The position numbers and the translations under genes were made by a program. Shown in pieces: positions 12,324 to 21,956 of a stretch of 64,000 nt of DNA. Positions within the stretch are counted from its first letter, which is position 1. Each line of letters opens with the position of its first letter. The notes under the pieces are model-generated. The model was not told where the DNA came from and searched no databases. It saw nothing but the letters and a program-made list of their open reading frames with translations. The DNA is from Rubrivivax sp. (lineage in GTDB: Bacteria > Pseudomonadota > Gammaproteobacteria > Burkholderiales > Burkholderiaceae_C): assembly GCA_027484825.1 (NCBI GenBank), contig JAIXSE010000021.1:1-64000 (forward strand), in the 5' to 3' direction.

Positions 12324-13180
12324 GCACCACCTCCGCTGGCCGCCTGGCCATGTACAACAAGCGCCGCCGCATCAACATCGTGGCGCTGTCGCTGTCGATG
12401 GGCGCCATGTCGCTCGGCCTGATCTGGCTGGTGTGGATCCTGTTCGAGACCATCACGCAGGGCGTGGGCGGTCTGAGCTGGGCCACCTTCACCCAGATGA
12501 CCCCGCCGCCCAATTCGGAAGAGGGCGGCCTGGCCAATGCCATCTTCGGTTCGCTGATGATGGTCTGCCTGGCCACCGTGATCGGTACGCCCATCGGGGT
12601 GTTGTCGGGTGTCTATCTGGCGGAATATGGCCAGAAGACCTGGCTGGGCAACAGTGTGCGCTTCATCAACGACATCCTGCTGTCCGCGCCCTCCATCGTC
12701 ATCGGCCTGTTCGTCTACAGCCTGATCGTGCTGCGCTTCCGGGGCTTCTCCGGCTGGGCGGGCGTGATGGCGCTGGCGCTGATCGTGATTCCGGTGGTCA
12801 TCCGCACTACCGAGAACATGCTGAACCTGGTGCCCAGCGCCCTGCGCGAAGCCGCCTACGCCCTGGGAACGCCCAAGTGGAAGGTCATCCTGACGGTGAC
12901 GCTCAAGGCCGCTCGCGCCGGCGTGCTGACCGGTGTGCTGCTGGCTCTGGCCCGCGTCTCCGGTGAGACCGCGCCGCTGCTGCTGACCGCCTTCAACAAC
13001 CGTTTCTGGTCCACCGACCTGAGCGGCCCGATGGCCAACCTGCCCAAGGTGATCTTCGACTTCGCCATGAGCCCCTACGAGAACTGGAAACAGCTCGCCT
13101 GGGCGGCGGTCTTCATCATCACCATCGGCGTGCTGATCCTCAACATCGCCGCGCGGGTGATGTTCAAGAACAAGCATTGA
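12320..13180 (+). CDS. pstA: Phosphate ABC transporter permease PstA
   Basis: Second permease subunit, pairing with PstC in the inner membrane. The 286 residues have about six membrane helices and the coupling loop [20 protein letters not shown]. The start overlaps the pstC stop by four bases, indicating translational coupling. The family's usual length is kept. Confidence 0.95.
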   Translation: MSTTSAGRLAMYNKRRRINIVALSLSMGAMSLGLIWLVWILFETITQGVGGLSWATFTQMTPPPNSEEGGLANAIFGSLMMVCLATVIGTPIGVLSGVYLAEYGQKTWLGNSVRFINDILLSAPSIVIGLFVYSLIVLRFRGFSGWAGVMALALIVIPVVIRTTENMLNLVPSALREAAYALGTPKWKVILTVTLKAARAGVLTGVLLALARVSGETAPLLLTAFNNRFWSTDLSGPMANLPKVIFDFAMSPYENWKQLAWAAVFIITIGVLILNIAARVMFKNKH

Positions 13181-13241
13181 GCGGGTGTCCGCACCGCTGA
13201 CCCGAGACACCCCCATCCAACGAATTCAAGAGGCCCTGATC

Positions 13242-14027
13242 ATGGACGCCAAAGTCGATATGCCGGTGACCGAGCGCGCAAAGCTGTCGGTGAAAAACCT
13301 GAACTTCTATTACGGCAGCTTTCACGCGCTGAAGAACATCAACCTGGACATTCCGGAGAACAAGGTGACCGCCTTCATCGGTCCCTCGGGCTGCGGCAAG
13401 TCCACCCTGCTGCGCACCCTGAACCGCATGTTCGAGCTCTATCCGGAGCAGCGGGCCGAGGGCCAGATCCTGCTGGACGGGGAAGACATCCTCTCCAGCA
13501 AGGAAGACGTGTCGCTGATCCGTGCCAAGGTGGGCATGGTGTTCCAGAAGCCGACTCCCTTCCCGATGTCCATCTACGACAACATCGCCTTCGGCGTGCG
13601 TCTGTTCGAAACCCTCTCCCGCGTGGAGATGGACGAGCGGGTGGAATGGGCGCTGAAGAAGGCCGCGCTGTGGAACGAGGTCAAGGACAAGCTCAACCAG
13701 AGCGGCTCCGGCCTGTCGGGCGGTCAGCAGCAGCGTCTGTGCATTGCCCGCGGCATTGCCATCAAGCCTGAAGTGCTGCTGCTGGACGAACCCTGCTCGG
13801 CGCTGGACCCGATCTCCACCGGCAAGATTGAAGAGCTGATTCACGAGCTCAAGCACGACTACACCGTGGCCATCGTGACCCACAACATGCAGCAGGCCGC
13901 GCGCTGCTCGGACTACACGGCCTACATGTACCTGGGCGACCTGATCGAGTTCGGCCCGACCGCTGAGCTCTTCATGAAGCCCAAGCGCAAGGACACCGAG
14001 GACTACATCACCGGCCGCTTCGGTTGA
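13242..14027 (+). CDS. pstB: Phosphate ABC transporter ATP-binding protein PstB
   Basis: ATPase that powers phosphate import. ATG 13242 ([17 protein letters not shown]) gives 261 residues, close to the family norm; the upstream in-frame GTG at 13185 would add a tail with no similarity. Walker [13 protein letters not shown] signature [14 protein letters not shown], Walker [13 protein letters not shown] and the switch His (VTHNM) are all present. Confidence 0.96.
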   Translation: MDAKVDMPVTERAKLSVKNLNFYYGSFHALKNINLDIPENKVTAFIGPSGCGKSTLLRTLNRMFELYPEQRAEGQILLDGEDILSSKEDVSLIRAKVGMVFQKPTPFPMSIYDNIAFGVRLFETLSRVEMDERVEWALKKAALWNEVKDKLNQSGSGLSGGQQQRLCIARGIAIKPEVLLLDEPCSALDPISTGKIEELIHELKHDYTVAIVTHNMQQAARCSDYTAYMYLGDLIEFGPTAELFMKPKRKDTEDYITGRFG

Positions 14028-14050
14028 TGGCCACACGATAGGAGATTCCC

Positions 14051-14758
14051 ATGACAGACAAGCATCTCTCCACCCAATTCGACGCCGAACTCAGCGGCAT
14101 CTCCACCCGCGTGCTCGAAATGGGCGGCCTGGTGGAGTCCCAGGTGGCGCAGGCCATTGAAGCACTGAGCACCTTCAGCGGCGACATCGCCAGCCATGTG
14201 CTCAAGCAGGAGGAACTGGTCAACACGATGGAAGTGGAGATCGACCGCGATCTCTCCACCATCATTGCGCGTCGCCAGCCGACGGCCCGCGACCTGCGCC
14301 TGCTGATCGCCGTGTCCAAGACCATTGCCAACCTCGAGCGCGTGGGGGACGAAGCGGCCCGCATCGCCCGCACGGTGCAACGCCTGATCAACACGGGCGT
14401 GTCCAGCCGACTGCGTCTGCCGATGGCCGACCTGTCCTATGAGGCCGAGCTGGCCATCGCCTCGCTGCGCAAGGCCCTGGATGCCTTCGCCCGCCTGGAT
14501 GTGGACCGCGCCCTGGAAGTGCTCAAGCAGGACGACCAGATCGACAAGGAATTCGACGGTCTGATGCGCAAGCTCATCACCTACATGATGGAAGATCCGC
14601 GCACCATCTCCTCCAGCATCGACCTGGTGTTCGTGGCCAAGGCCATCGAGCGCGTCGGCGACCATGCCAAGAACCTGGCCGAGGTCATCATCTATGTGGT
14701 CAAGGGAACCGACGTGCGTCACAACACGCCGGATGCCGTTGAAAACATGGTGCGTTGA
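14051..14758 (+). CDS. phoU: Phosphate-signalling regulator PhoU
   Basis: Links PstSCAB activity to PhoR/PhoB control and prevents excess phosphate uptake. The 235-residue all-helical protein carries two PhoU repeats with the metal-binding patterns ERVGDEAARIA (about residues 97-107) and ERVGDHAKNLAE (about 200-211). TAGGAG lies just upstream of the ATG. It sits between pstB and phoB. Confidence 0.96.
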   Translation: MTDKHLSTQFDAELSGISTRVLEMGGLVESQVAQAIEALSTFSGDIASHVLKQEELVNTMEVEIDRDLSTIIARRQPTARDLRLLIAVSKTIANLERVGDEAARIARTVQRLINTGVSSRLRLPMADLSYEAELAIASLRKALDAFARLDVDRALEVLKQDDQIDKEFDGLMRKLITYMMEDPRTISSSIDLVFVAKAIERVGDHAKNLAEVIIYVVKGTDVRHNTPDAVENMVR

Positions 14759-14775
14759 GAGAAGGGGACCCGCGA

Positions 14776-15477
14776 ATGAGCCGTATCCTGGTCGTTGAAG
14801 ACGAATCGGCGATTGCCGAGCTGATCTCCATCAATCTGCGTCATGCCGGTTTTGAGGTCACCCTCGCTGCCAATGCCGAGCAGGCGCAGCTGGAAGTGGA
14901 CCGGGTGCTGCCCGATCTGGTGGTGCTGGACTGGATGCTGCCGGGCCAGTCGGGCCTGGGCCTGGCTCGCGCCTGGCGCGGTGCCACCCGCACCCGCGAG
15001 CTGCCCATCATCATGCTGACGGCGCGTGCGGAAGAGGCGGACAAGGTGTCCGGTCTGGATGCCGGCGCGGACGACTACCTGACCAAGCCGTTCTCCACCA
15101 ATGAGCTGCTGGCCCGCATCCGTGCGGTGCTGCGTCGCAAGGCGCCGGAGGCGCTGGATTCGGCGGTGGACGTGGGCGGGCTGGTGCTGGACCCGGGCAC
15201 CCGTCGCGTCAGCCGCGATGGTGTCGAGGTCAAGCTGGGCCCGACCGAATTCCGCCTGCTGCATTTCTTCATGACCCATCCGGAGCGGGTGCACAGCCGC
15301 TCGCAGCTGCTGGACCGGGTGTGGGGCGACCATGTGTTCATTGAAGAGCGCACGGTGGACGTCCATGTGAAGCGCCTGCGCGAGGCGCTGGAGAAGGTCC
15401 AGTGCCAGCGCATGATCGAGACGGTGCGCGGCGCCGGGTATCGCCTGACTCAGCAAAGCAGCGCGCTGTCCGCCTGA
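14776..15477 (+). CDS. phoB: Phosphate regulon response regulator PhoB
   Basis: OmpR-family activator that binds Pho boxes when phosphorylated by PhoR. The start MSRILVVEDESAIAEL (ATG 14776) gives 233 residues. The receiver domain has the phospho-acceptor in LVVLDWMLPG and the conserved Lys in DYLTKPFS; the C-terminal winged helix includes RTVDVHVKRLREAL. Two candidate target sites lie upstream at 9.8 and 10.05 kb. Confidence 0.96.
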   Translation: MSRILVVEDESAIAELISINLRHAGFEVTLAANAEQAQLEVDRVLPDLVVLDWMLPGQSGLGLARAWRGATRTRELPIIMLTARAEEADKVSGLDAGADDYLTKPFSTNELLARIRAVLRRKAPEALDSAVDVGGLVLDPGTRRVSRDGVEVKLGPTEFRLLHFFMTHPERVHSRSQLLDRVWGDHVFIEERTVDVHVKRLREALEKVQCQRMIETVRGAGYRLTQQSSALSA

Positions 15478-15487
15478 GTCGCGTTCG

Positions 15488-16876
15488 ATGAGCTGGTTGT
15501 TGTCGCGAGTGCTGATGCTGGTGCTGGGCACCGGCATCGGCGGGTGGATCGGCTGGTGGCTGGGGCATTGGATGCTGGCGCCCCCGCTGGCGGCCGGTCT
15601 GGGGGCCGGCGTGGCCGTGTCGCTGATGGGGCTCTGGGATGCTGCCCGGGCACACCGTCTGGTGAACTGGCTGCGCGGCGATCAGGCGGAGGATGCGCCC
15701 CGGCTGGGCGGCATCTGGGGGGAAATCGCCTACCGGATGGAGCGGGGCCTGCGGGACCGCGAGCGCCGTTATGAGCGGGAACGCCAGCAGCTGGAGCAAT
15801 TCCTGCAGGCGATGGAAGCGTCGCCCAACGGGGTGATCCTGCTGGACGATCAAGACCAGATCCAGTGGTGCAACACCCTGGCGGCCGATCATTTCCAGCT
15901 GGATCCCCAGCGGGACAAGCTGCAGCGCATCACCAATCTGGTTCGATATCCTGCGTTCGTCTCTTATCTGCAGTCCCGGCAGTACAGCCATCCGCTGGCG
16001 CTGCAGAACTCGCGCGGCAAGGCGCATCTTCAAGTCTTGATGCGGGACTATGGCGTGGGCGGGGAATGTCGGCGGCTGATTCTGTCGCTGGACGTCACCG
16101 ACCGCGAGCGCAATGAATCGATGCGCCGGGACTTTGTGGCCAATGTGTCGCATGAGATCCGCACGCCGCTGACGGTGCTGTCGGGCTTCATCGAGACGAT
16201 GGCGAGCCTTCAGCTGACGGAGGCCGAGCGCAAGCGGGTGCTGCATCTGATGCAGCAACAGACGCAGCGCATGCAGACCCTGGTGGGTGACCTGCTCACG
16301 CTGGCGCAATTGGAAGGCAGCCCGCGTCCGGCGCCGGACCACTGGATTGGGCTGGATCCCTTGCTGGCGCGGATTGCCGCCGATGCGCGGGCGCTGTCGG
16401 CCGGGCGGCATGAGCTGGTCTGCGATCGTCTGACGCAGGTCGAGGTGGCGGGGGTGGAGACGGAGCTGCTCAGCGCCATTGCCAATCTGGTCAGCAATGC
16501 GGTGCGCTATACCCCGGAGGGCGGGCGCATCGAGGTGCATTGGCGCTGGCTGGGGGAGAAGGGCGGGGAGGTCTCGGTGGTGGACAACGGCCCGGGCATC
16601 GCGCGGGAACATCTGCCGCGGCTGACCGAGCGCTTTTATCGGGTGGACGGCAGTCGTTCACGCGATACGGGCGGCACGGGGCTGGGGCTGTCCATCGTCA
16701 AGCATGTGATCCAGCGCCATGGCGGCGAGCTGCGCATCGACAGCGAGCCCGGCAAGGGATCGGCCTTCCGGCTGCTGTTCCCGGCGACGCGTCTGCGGCT
16801 GGTGGATGCGCCGGCGATGGGGGAGGAATCCGCGCCGGCGATGCTGGCGTCACGCGAGGATGACGAGGCGGCCTGA
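15488..16876 (+). CDS. phoR: Phosphate regulon sensor histidine kinase PhoR
   Basis: Membrane histidine kinase that phosphorylates PhoB under phosphate limitation. The 462 residues show two N-terminal membrane helices without a large periplasmic domain, a PAS domain (about 95-200), HisKA with VSHEIRTPLTVLSGF (phospho-His), and an HATPase with VDNGPGI and TGGTGLGLSIVKHV. It starts 10 bases after phoB. The gene downstream is a nuclease remnant, not ppk or ppx. Confidence 0.95.
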   Translation: MSWLLSRVLMLVLGTGIGGWIGWWLGHWMLAPPLAAGLGAGVAVSLMGLWDAARAHRLVNWLRGDQAEDAPRLGGIWGEIAYRMERGLRDRERRYERERQQLEQFLQAMEASPNGVILLDDQDQIQWCNTLAADHFQLDPQRDKLQRITNLVRYPAFVSYLQSRQYSHPLALQNSRGKAHLQVLMRDYGVGGECRRLILSLDVTDRERNESMRRDFVANVSHEIRTPLTVLSGFIETMASLQLTEAERKRVLHLMQQQTQRMQTLVGDLLTLAQLEGSPRPAPDHWIGLDPLLARIAADARALSAGRHELVCDRLTQVEVAGVETELLSAIANLVSNAVRYTPEGGRIEVHWRWLGEKGGEVSVVDNGPGIAREHLPRLTERFYRVDGSRSRDTGGTGLGLSIVKHVIQRHGGELRIDSEPGKGSAFRLLFPATRLRLVDAPAMGEESAPAMLASREDDEAA

Positions 16877-16879
16877 CGA

Positions 16880-17364
16880 TGCGCTGTCATGGGGCGGGCT
16901 GCGCTGCAGCCCGAGCTGGTTGCCCCATAGAAGGAGCGCGCCGCTTCCGATTCGACGGATAGAAGACGAACGTAGGCTGACCAGGGGAGCGGGAAGGCTT
17001 TCGCCAGCGTTGGGAGATCGGGGGATTTGTCAGACAGCGTCTGATGAATCTGAGCGGGTGGCCAGCAGCGGTAGAAGTTGCGCATCTGCTGAAGATTGAC
17101 CACACCAAAGCCTCGTCCAAAGCGCGCGGACAAGTCGGCAGACAAACGTTTGAGCAGGGTCTGACCGTAGCCAGCACGCGTTTGCCCACCCTGATCAAAT
17201 TCAACAATGCGACGGCCAATTTCCCAATAACTGGCGGTCATCAGCGCGTTGACGCTGCGCGCTGCAGCAGAGCGCGCAGCGTTCAGCAGGGCAACGATAT
17301 CCCTATGGATGCCGCTGTAGTCAGTGGGCGTGGAGGGGAGGGAGCCTGTCAGGATTTCGCTCAT
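16880..17364 (-). pseudogene. Truncated YhcG/DUF1016 nuclease-family remnant
   Basis: The N-terminal DUF1016 domain is recognisable: MSEILTGSLPSTPTDYSGIH, then ASYWEIGRRIVEFDQGG, FGVVNLQQMRNFYRCW and LPWSAYVRLLSVESEAARSF. Intact members continue with a PDDEXK nuclease half, but here similarity stops near 16930 and the frame runs into phoR sequence. Just upstream on the same strand (17362-17465) is an open tail ending in GFSEIATPTYEVLA whose stop overlaps this ATG; it looks like the end of another lost gene. Together they mark an eroded mobile or defence module. Confidence 0.75.
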
Positions 17365-17465
17365 GCCAGCACCTCGTACGTCGGCGTCGCGATCTCGCTG
17401 AAGCCATGAAACTCGAAGCCGGGATTGTCAGTGTCCCGGTTCGCCGCTCCAATGCCAAAGGCGTG

Positions 17466-19118
17466 TCAGGGCGCCGGTCGCTGTAGCACGATGAAGCTGC
17501 CCGTGCGGTCCGTCGGGCGCCGCACGATGGCTTCGACCCGCCAGCCCGGGGGCGCCACCGGGGCGCCTTCGCCCTGGGCGATCAGACCTGCGTGGCATGA
17601 CGACGTCTCCAGCGGCTCGGTGGCGTCCACCTTCCAGTGGCCCTGGAACTCCAGCGCCGCCAGCACATGCAGCGGCACCCCCGGCGCGGCAATGCAGTCC
17701 ACCTGCGTCGGCAGATGGGCCCCGACGCGCTCCACCAGCGGCGAGTTGCTGCGAGCGTAGTTCAGCGGGTGCAGCCCCAGGGTCATCGCCAGCAGCCAGC
17801 TCAGTGCCACGCCGCCCGCCGGCAGCGCCAGGCTCTTCCAGATCGCGTGGCGGTGGCGTGCGGTGCGCCATCGCACCAGCCAGACCCAGGCCAGCGTACC
17901 CAGCAACGCCGTCACGAAGGTCAGCCAGCCGAATTCCGGCTGGTAGCCCTGCGCAAGGCGCCGCACGTTCGACAGGAACTTGGCCGGCCAGCCCAGTTGC
18001 AGGGCGCTGTAGTAGAGCCACAGGAAAATGGCGCCAGCGCTGAAGAAGAACACCGAGAACCAGTCCAGCAGCGCACTGGCACTGCGCTGGAAGGTCGGCA
18101 GCGCAAAGCTGGCCAGCACCGCCAGCGGCGGCAGCGCGAGCAGCAGGGCGCGGTCGTCCGCATCCATGAGCAGGCTGCACACCAGCGGGATGGCGCCGGT
18201 CAGGATGGGCACCGACACATGGCGGCGCTGCAGGTGGCCGCGCCAGCGCCACAGCGACCATAGGGCCAGCGGCCAGGCCGGCCAGCAGAACCAGCCCACC
18301 AGGCGCATCCACGCCCAGAGGCTTCGCCCATTGGCATCAATGCGCCAGGCCCAGCCGTGCATCGGCCACGCCACGGCCGCAGCCAGCACCACGGCGCCCA
18401 GCAGCCAGGGCACCAGCTTGCGGGCCTCTTCATAAATGGACCGATGGCTCAGCCAGAGAGCCCCCGCCGCCAGCGCCACCGCCACCGCAGGCGCGCCGCT
18501 GGTGGCCAGCACCGACAAGGACAGCAGCAAGGCCAGGCGCGACTTCCAGCGCCGGAACGGTGCCGCCGCCAGCGCATACATCAGCAGCGAAATGCCCACC
18601 AGTTGCAGGATCTCGGGCGTGGTCTCGTGGCCCAGCCGCAGCAGCCCGATGCTGGCGATCAGTGCCAGCAGGCTGCCATCGGCCATCGCGCGGGCGTAAT
18701 CCACCGCATGGGCTTCTCCGCCGAAGGCGAAAGCCACCGGCTGGGCCGCCTCAGTGCGGGCCAGATGCAGGCAGGTGTACCAGACCAGTGCCAGCACCGC
18801 CGCCAACAGCAGGCCAAAGGGAATGCGTGCGGCCGTGGACGGCTCCAGGAATGGCAGCAGCTTGATGAACAAGGCGCCGATCCAGTAGGGCAGCAGACCG
18901 CCTTCGGCGGGCAGGCCGGCGATGGCCGGTTGCGCCCAGGGAGCGTGGCCCTGGGCAATGCTGGCCATGAAACCAAAGGCCGACAGGTCGGCATTGCGCC
19001 ACGGGTCGCGGCCAAACAGGCCGGGAAGCACGTAGGCGGCGCACAGCAGCAACAGGGGCCAGCGCGGGATCGGATGGGCGCTTCGCTCGGCCACGACGGC
19101 CGGGGTGGGCAGATTCAT
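17466..19118 (-). CDS. ArnT-like (GT-C / PMT family) membrane glycosyltransferase
   Basis: A 550-residue protein with roughly ten or more membrane helices. The N-terminal loop after the first helix (LPGLFGRDPWRNADLSAFG) and PYWIGALFIKL resemble the acidic catalytic loop region of ArnT/PMT-type enzymes, which move sugars from polyprenyl-phosphate carriers. The last ~110 residues form a soluble periplasmic-like domain. The substrate cannot be told. Such genes recur near rho/trxA in related genomes as I remember them; the exact family is inference. Confidence 0.7.
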   Translation of the reverse strand: MNLPTPAVVAERSAHPIPRWPLLLLCAAYVLPGLFGRDPWRNADLSAFGFMASIAQGHAPWAQPAIAGLPAEGGLLPYWIGALFIKLLPFLEPSTAARIPFGLLLAAVLALVWYTCLHLARTEAAQPVAFAFGGEAHAVDYARAMADGSLLALIASIGLLRLGHETTPEILQLVGISLLMYALAAAPFRRWKSRLALLLSLSVLATSGAPAVAVALAAGALWLSHRSIYEEARKLVPWLLGAVVLAAAVAWPMHGWAWRIDANGRSLWAWMRLVGWFCWPAWPLALWSLWRWRGHLQRRHVSVPILTGAIPLVCSLLMDADDRALLLALPPLAVLASFALPTFQRSASALLDWFSVFFFSAGAIFLWLYYSALQLGWPAKFLSNVRRLAQGYQPEFGWLTFVTALLGTLAWVWLVRWRTARHRHAIWKSLALPAGGVALSWLLAMTLGLHPLNYARSNSPLVERVGAHLPTQVDCIAAPGVPLHVLAALEFQGHWKVDATEPLETSSCHAGLIAQGEGAPVAPPGWRVEAIVRRPTDRTGSFIVLQRPAP

Positions 19119-19204
19119 GCGCGTCTGTCTCGTTGTCGTTATCGGGGACGGGGCCGATCATGCCGCACTTGAAGCCCTGCGGTGACGATCTGGGCGGGCG
19201 GACA

Positions 19205-19233
19205 TGAAAAAAGGCAGCCGGTGAGGCTGCCTT
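19205..19233 (-). terminator. Intrinsic terminator of rpmE2
   Basis: AAGGCAGCC/GGCTGCCTT (19211-19219 with 19225-19233, loop GGTGA on the plus strand) ends in a T run on the minus strand. It is downstream of the L31 gene. Confidence 0.8.
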
Positions 19234-19321
19234 CTGGAGTAAGGGCAGCCGGTGAAGGCTGCCTTCTTGAGCAATGCGGTCCGAGGAGCCGCATGCCGGG
19301 TCGGTACAGCCGATGAGGCTG
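19211..19321. repeat. Three near-identical tandem hairpins downstream of rpmE2
   Basis: CAGCC-GGTGA-GGCTG type hairpins occur at 19211-19233, 19244-19263 and 19307-19321, with a fourth unrelated stem (ATGCGG/CCGCAT) at 19274-19294. Only the first has a T run. They look like duplicated copies of the terminator. Confidence 0.6.
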
Positions 19322-19331
19322 CTGACCTGAA

Positions 19332-19598
19332 TTACTTCTTGGTCGGGGTGAGCTTCGCAAACTTGTTGCGGAACTTCTCGACGCGACCGCCCAGGCTGTC
19401 CACGCTCTTCTGGGTGCCGGTGTAGAACGGGTGCGATTCGCTGGAGGTTTCCAGCTTGACCAGCGGCAGTTCGCGGCCATCGTCCAGCTTGATGGTGTCC
19501 TTGGTCACCACGGTCGAGCGGGTGATGAACTGGAAACCGTTGGACTGGTCCAGGAACGCGACGTCGCGGTAGTTGGGGTGAATGCCTTCTTTAGCCAT
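19332..19598 (-). CDS. rpmE2: 50S ribosomal protein L31, type B
   Basis: The start [20 protein letters not shown] gives 88 residues, the usual length of type-B L31. The zinc-binding cysteines of type A are absent, as expected for the zinc-independent paralogue, which in many bacteria replaces L31 when zinc is scarce. [20 protein letters not shown] is the family signature. No Zur site was recognised upstream. Confidence 0.95.
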   Translation of the reverse strand: MAKEGIHPNYRDVAFLDQSNGFQFITRSTVVTKDTIKLDDGRELPLVKLETSSESHPFYTGTQKSVDSLGGRVEKFRNKFAKLTPTKK

Positions 19599-19754
19599 TT
19601 TGGAAACCTCGCTGTGGTGCCGCCAGCCACATCGCACCGTGCGATGCACTTGTCGACAGCGGAAAAAGGGGGAGTATAGCGGAAAAGCATAGGCCGCCTC
19701 AATGCGTCAGGGGTGCTGCACACGCATCGTGGGCCAAGGCTGGCCGATCCATGC

Positions 19755-19780
19755 AAAAAGCCGCCCCAGAGGGCGGCTTT
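19755..19780 (-). terminator. Intrinsic terminator of rho
   Basis: GCCGCCC (19760-19766) and GGGCGGC (19771-19777) form a stem followed on the minus strand by T residues. It lies just downstream of the rho stop. Confidence 0.85.
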
Positions 19781-19814
19781 CGTGAAGTCTTGACGCCAAA
19801 GCGCCGGCTGAAAC

Positions 19815-21077
19815 TCAGCCGCCGCGACGCATCATGTCGAAGAAATCATGGTTGTTCTTCGACGACTTCATCTTGTCGAGGATGAATTCCATCGCCTCGA
19901 TTTCGTCCATCGGGTAGAGCAGCTTGCGAAGAATCCAGGCCTTTTGCAGGATCTCCGGCTTGAGCAGCAGCTCTTCACGACGGGTGCCCGACTTGTTCAG
20001 CAGGATGGACGGGTAGACCCGCTTCTCGGCCATGCGGCGATCCAGGTGGATTTCGCAGTTGCCGGTGCCCTTGAACTCTTCGTAGATCACCTCGTCCATC
20101 TTGGAGCCGGTGTCCACCAGGGCGGTGCCGATGATGGTCAGCGAGCCGCCCTCTTCGATGTTGCGGGCCGCGCCGAAGAAGCGCTTGGGGCGCTGCAGGG
20201 CGTTGGCGTCCACACCACCGGTCAGCACCTTGCCGGAGCTGGGCAGCACGTTGTTGTAGGCGCGGGCCAGGCGGGTGATCGAGTCCAGCAGGATGATCAC
20301 GTCCTTGCGCAGCTCCACCAGACGCTTGGCGCGCTCGATCACCATCTCGGCCACCTGCACGTGGCGGGCGGCCGGTTCGTCGAAGGTCGAGCTGATGACT
20401 TCGCCGCGCACAGTGCGCTGCATCTCGGTCACTTCTTCGGGGCGTTCATCCACCAGCAGCACCATCAGGTGAGCGTCGGGATAGTTGGCCGCGATCGAGT
20501 GGGCCAGATGCTGCATCATCACCGTCTTGCCGCTCTTGGGCGGGGCGACGAGCAATGCGCGCTGGCCTTTGCCCAGCGGGGCGATCAGGTCGATGATGCG
20601 GCTGGTGATGTTGTCATCGCCGCGGATGTCACGTTCCAGCTTGAACTGCTCTTTCGGGAAGAGCGGTGTCAAGTTCTCGAACATGATCTTGTGTTTGGAC
20701 TCCTCAGGCGTCAGGCCATTGACGCGGTCCACCTTGACCAGCGCAAAGTAGCGCTCGCCGTCCTTGGGCACGCGCACTTCGCCTTCGATCATGTCGCCGG
20801 TGTGCAGATTGAACCGGCGGATCTGGCTGGGGGACAGATAGATGTCGTCCGTCGAGGCCATGTAGCTGGTCTCGGGCGAACGCAGGAAGCCGAAGCCGTC
20901 CGGCAGGACCTCCAGAACGCCGTCGCCGAAGACTTGCTCGCCGGCTTTGGCGCGTTTTTTCATGATCGCAAACATCAGCTCCTGCTTGCGCATGCGAGCG
21001 ACGTTGTCGATCTCCAGTTCTTCGCCCATTTTGATCAGGGCGGAGACGTGAAGCGCCTTCAGTTCAGAAAGATGCAT
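19815..21077 (-). CDS. rho: Transcription termination factor Rho
   Basis: Hexameric RNA-dependent helicase that ends transcription. The start [17 protein letters not shown] gives the standard 420 residues. The N-terminal helical domain is followed by the cold-shock RNA-binding fold ([13 protein letters not shown]), Walker [10 protein letters not shown], Walker [17 protein letters not shown] and the R-loop near [16 protein letters not shown]. It is downstream of trxA with a long leader between. Confidence 0.98.
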   Translation of the reverse strand: MHLSELKALHVSALIKMGEELEIDNVARMRKQELMFAIMKKRAKAGEQVFGDGVLEVLPDGFGFLRSPETSYMASTDDIYLSPSQIRRFNLHTGDMIEGEVRVPKDGERYFALVKVDRVNGLTPEESKHKIMFENLTPLFPKEQFKLERDIRGDDNITSRIIDLIAPLGKGQRALLVAPPKSGKTVMMQHLAHSIAANYPDAHLMVLLVDERPEEVTEMQRTVRGEVISSTFDEPAARHVQVAEMVIERAKRLVELRKDVIILLDSITRLARAYNNVLPSSGKVLTGGVDANALQRPKRFFGAARNIEEGGSLTIIGTALVDTGSKMDEVIYEEFKGTGNCEIHLDRRMAEKRVYPSILLNKSGTRREELLLKPEILQKAWILRKLLYPMDEIEAMEFILDKMKSSKNNHDFFDMMRRGG

Positions 21078-21438
21078 GGGGTGACCCGGTCTGTCGTCCA
21101 GGACCTGCCAAGGCCAGGGACACAAACAACGGCGAGTCCAGGCGTCCCGCGGCGCTCCATGGAGGACTTCTCCATGCCGGACCCAGCGAACGCAAGGGAT
21201 GAAACCTTGGCGGTCGCCGGTCTGGTGGCTTCATGGGTCGTCGCAGGGCAGGGCGTGAAGACCTGCTTGCTTCGACTGGAAGCTGAGGGACATGCGGGAG
21301 CTTGGGCGCCGAGTCCACGCGCTCATCCGGGGTGCTTGCCGGGCCGTGCTTGAGAGCACGGACACCTGGCGCTCAACCCGGGGCGGGCGTGGTGGCAACA
21401 GGTCCGCAGGGGCGCTCGGCCCACTGCGGATGGAGAGA
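21078..21438 (-). other. Long rho leader / trxA-rho spacer, no gene seen
   Basis: About 360 bases between the trxA stop and rho start hold no convincing gene. A 7-bp hairpin (CCGTGCT/AGCACGG, 21344-21361) without a T run lies near trxA. Long leaders before rho are used in E. coli for Rho autoregulation; whether this one acts that way is inference. Confidence 0.5.
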
Positions 21439-21765
21439 TTATAGGTGGGCGTCCAGGAAGGACGTCAACTGCGCCTTGTTCAGGGCGCCAACCTTGGAGG
21501 CCACCAGTTGGCCACCCTTGAACAGCATCAGGGTCGGAATGCTGCGGATGCCGTACTTGGCGGCCACTTCGCGGTTGTCGTCCACATTCAGCTTGGTGAT
21601 GCTGATGCGGTCGGCAGACGACTGGGCCACTTCTTCCAGAATCGGCGCAATCATCTTGCAGGGGCCGCACCATTCGGCCCAGAAATCGACCAGCACGGGC
21701 TTGTCGGCTTGGATGACGTCGCTGTCGAAAGACGCGTCGGAGATGTGTTTGATCTGTTCGCTCAT
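21439..21765 (-). CDS. trxA: Thioredoxin 1
   Basis: Small dithiol reductase for ribonucleotide reductase and other proteins. The start [19 protein letters not shown] gives 108 residues; an in-frame extension upstream lacks similarity. The redox site is [14 protein letters not shown], and the cis-Pro motif is [12 protein letters not shown]. The trxA-rho order is common in proteobacteria. Confidence 0.97.
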   Translation of the reverse strand: MSEQIKHISDASFDSDVIQADKPVLVDFWAEWCGPCKMIAPILEEVAQSSADRISITKLNVDDNREVAAKYGIRSIPTLMLFKGGQLVASKVGALNKAQLTSFLDAHL

Positions 21766-21956
21766 GAAGGAGTCCTTGCTTGAAACCCGGTGGCTGGCCC
21801 GAGGCGGGGATCCAGGCACAATGATTCTTACACAAAGCCCTGAACCCGCTTGTCGAGTGGGTAGAAGACCCAGATATGGGTGTTGGCTGACAACTCAAGC
21901 GATCCGCCTCGTTCTTCCCCCGTTCCTCCCCCCTTTCTCTCCGCTGACCTGAATCT

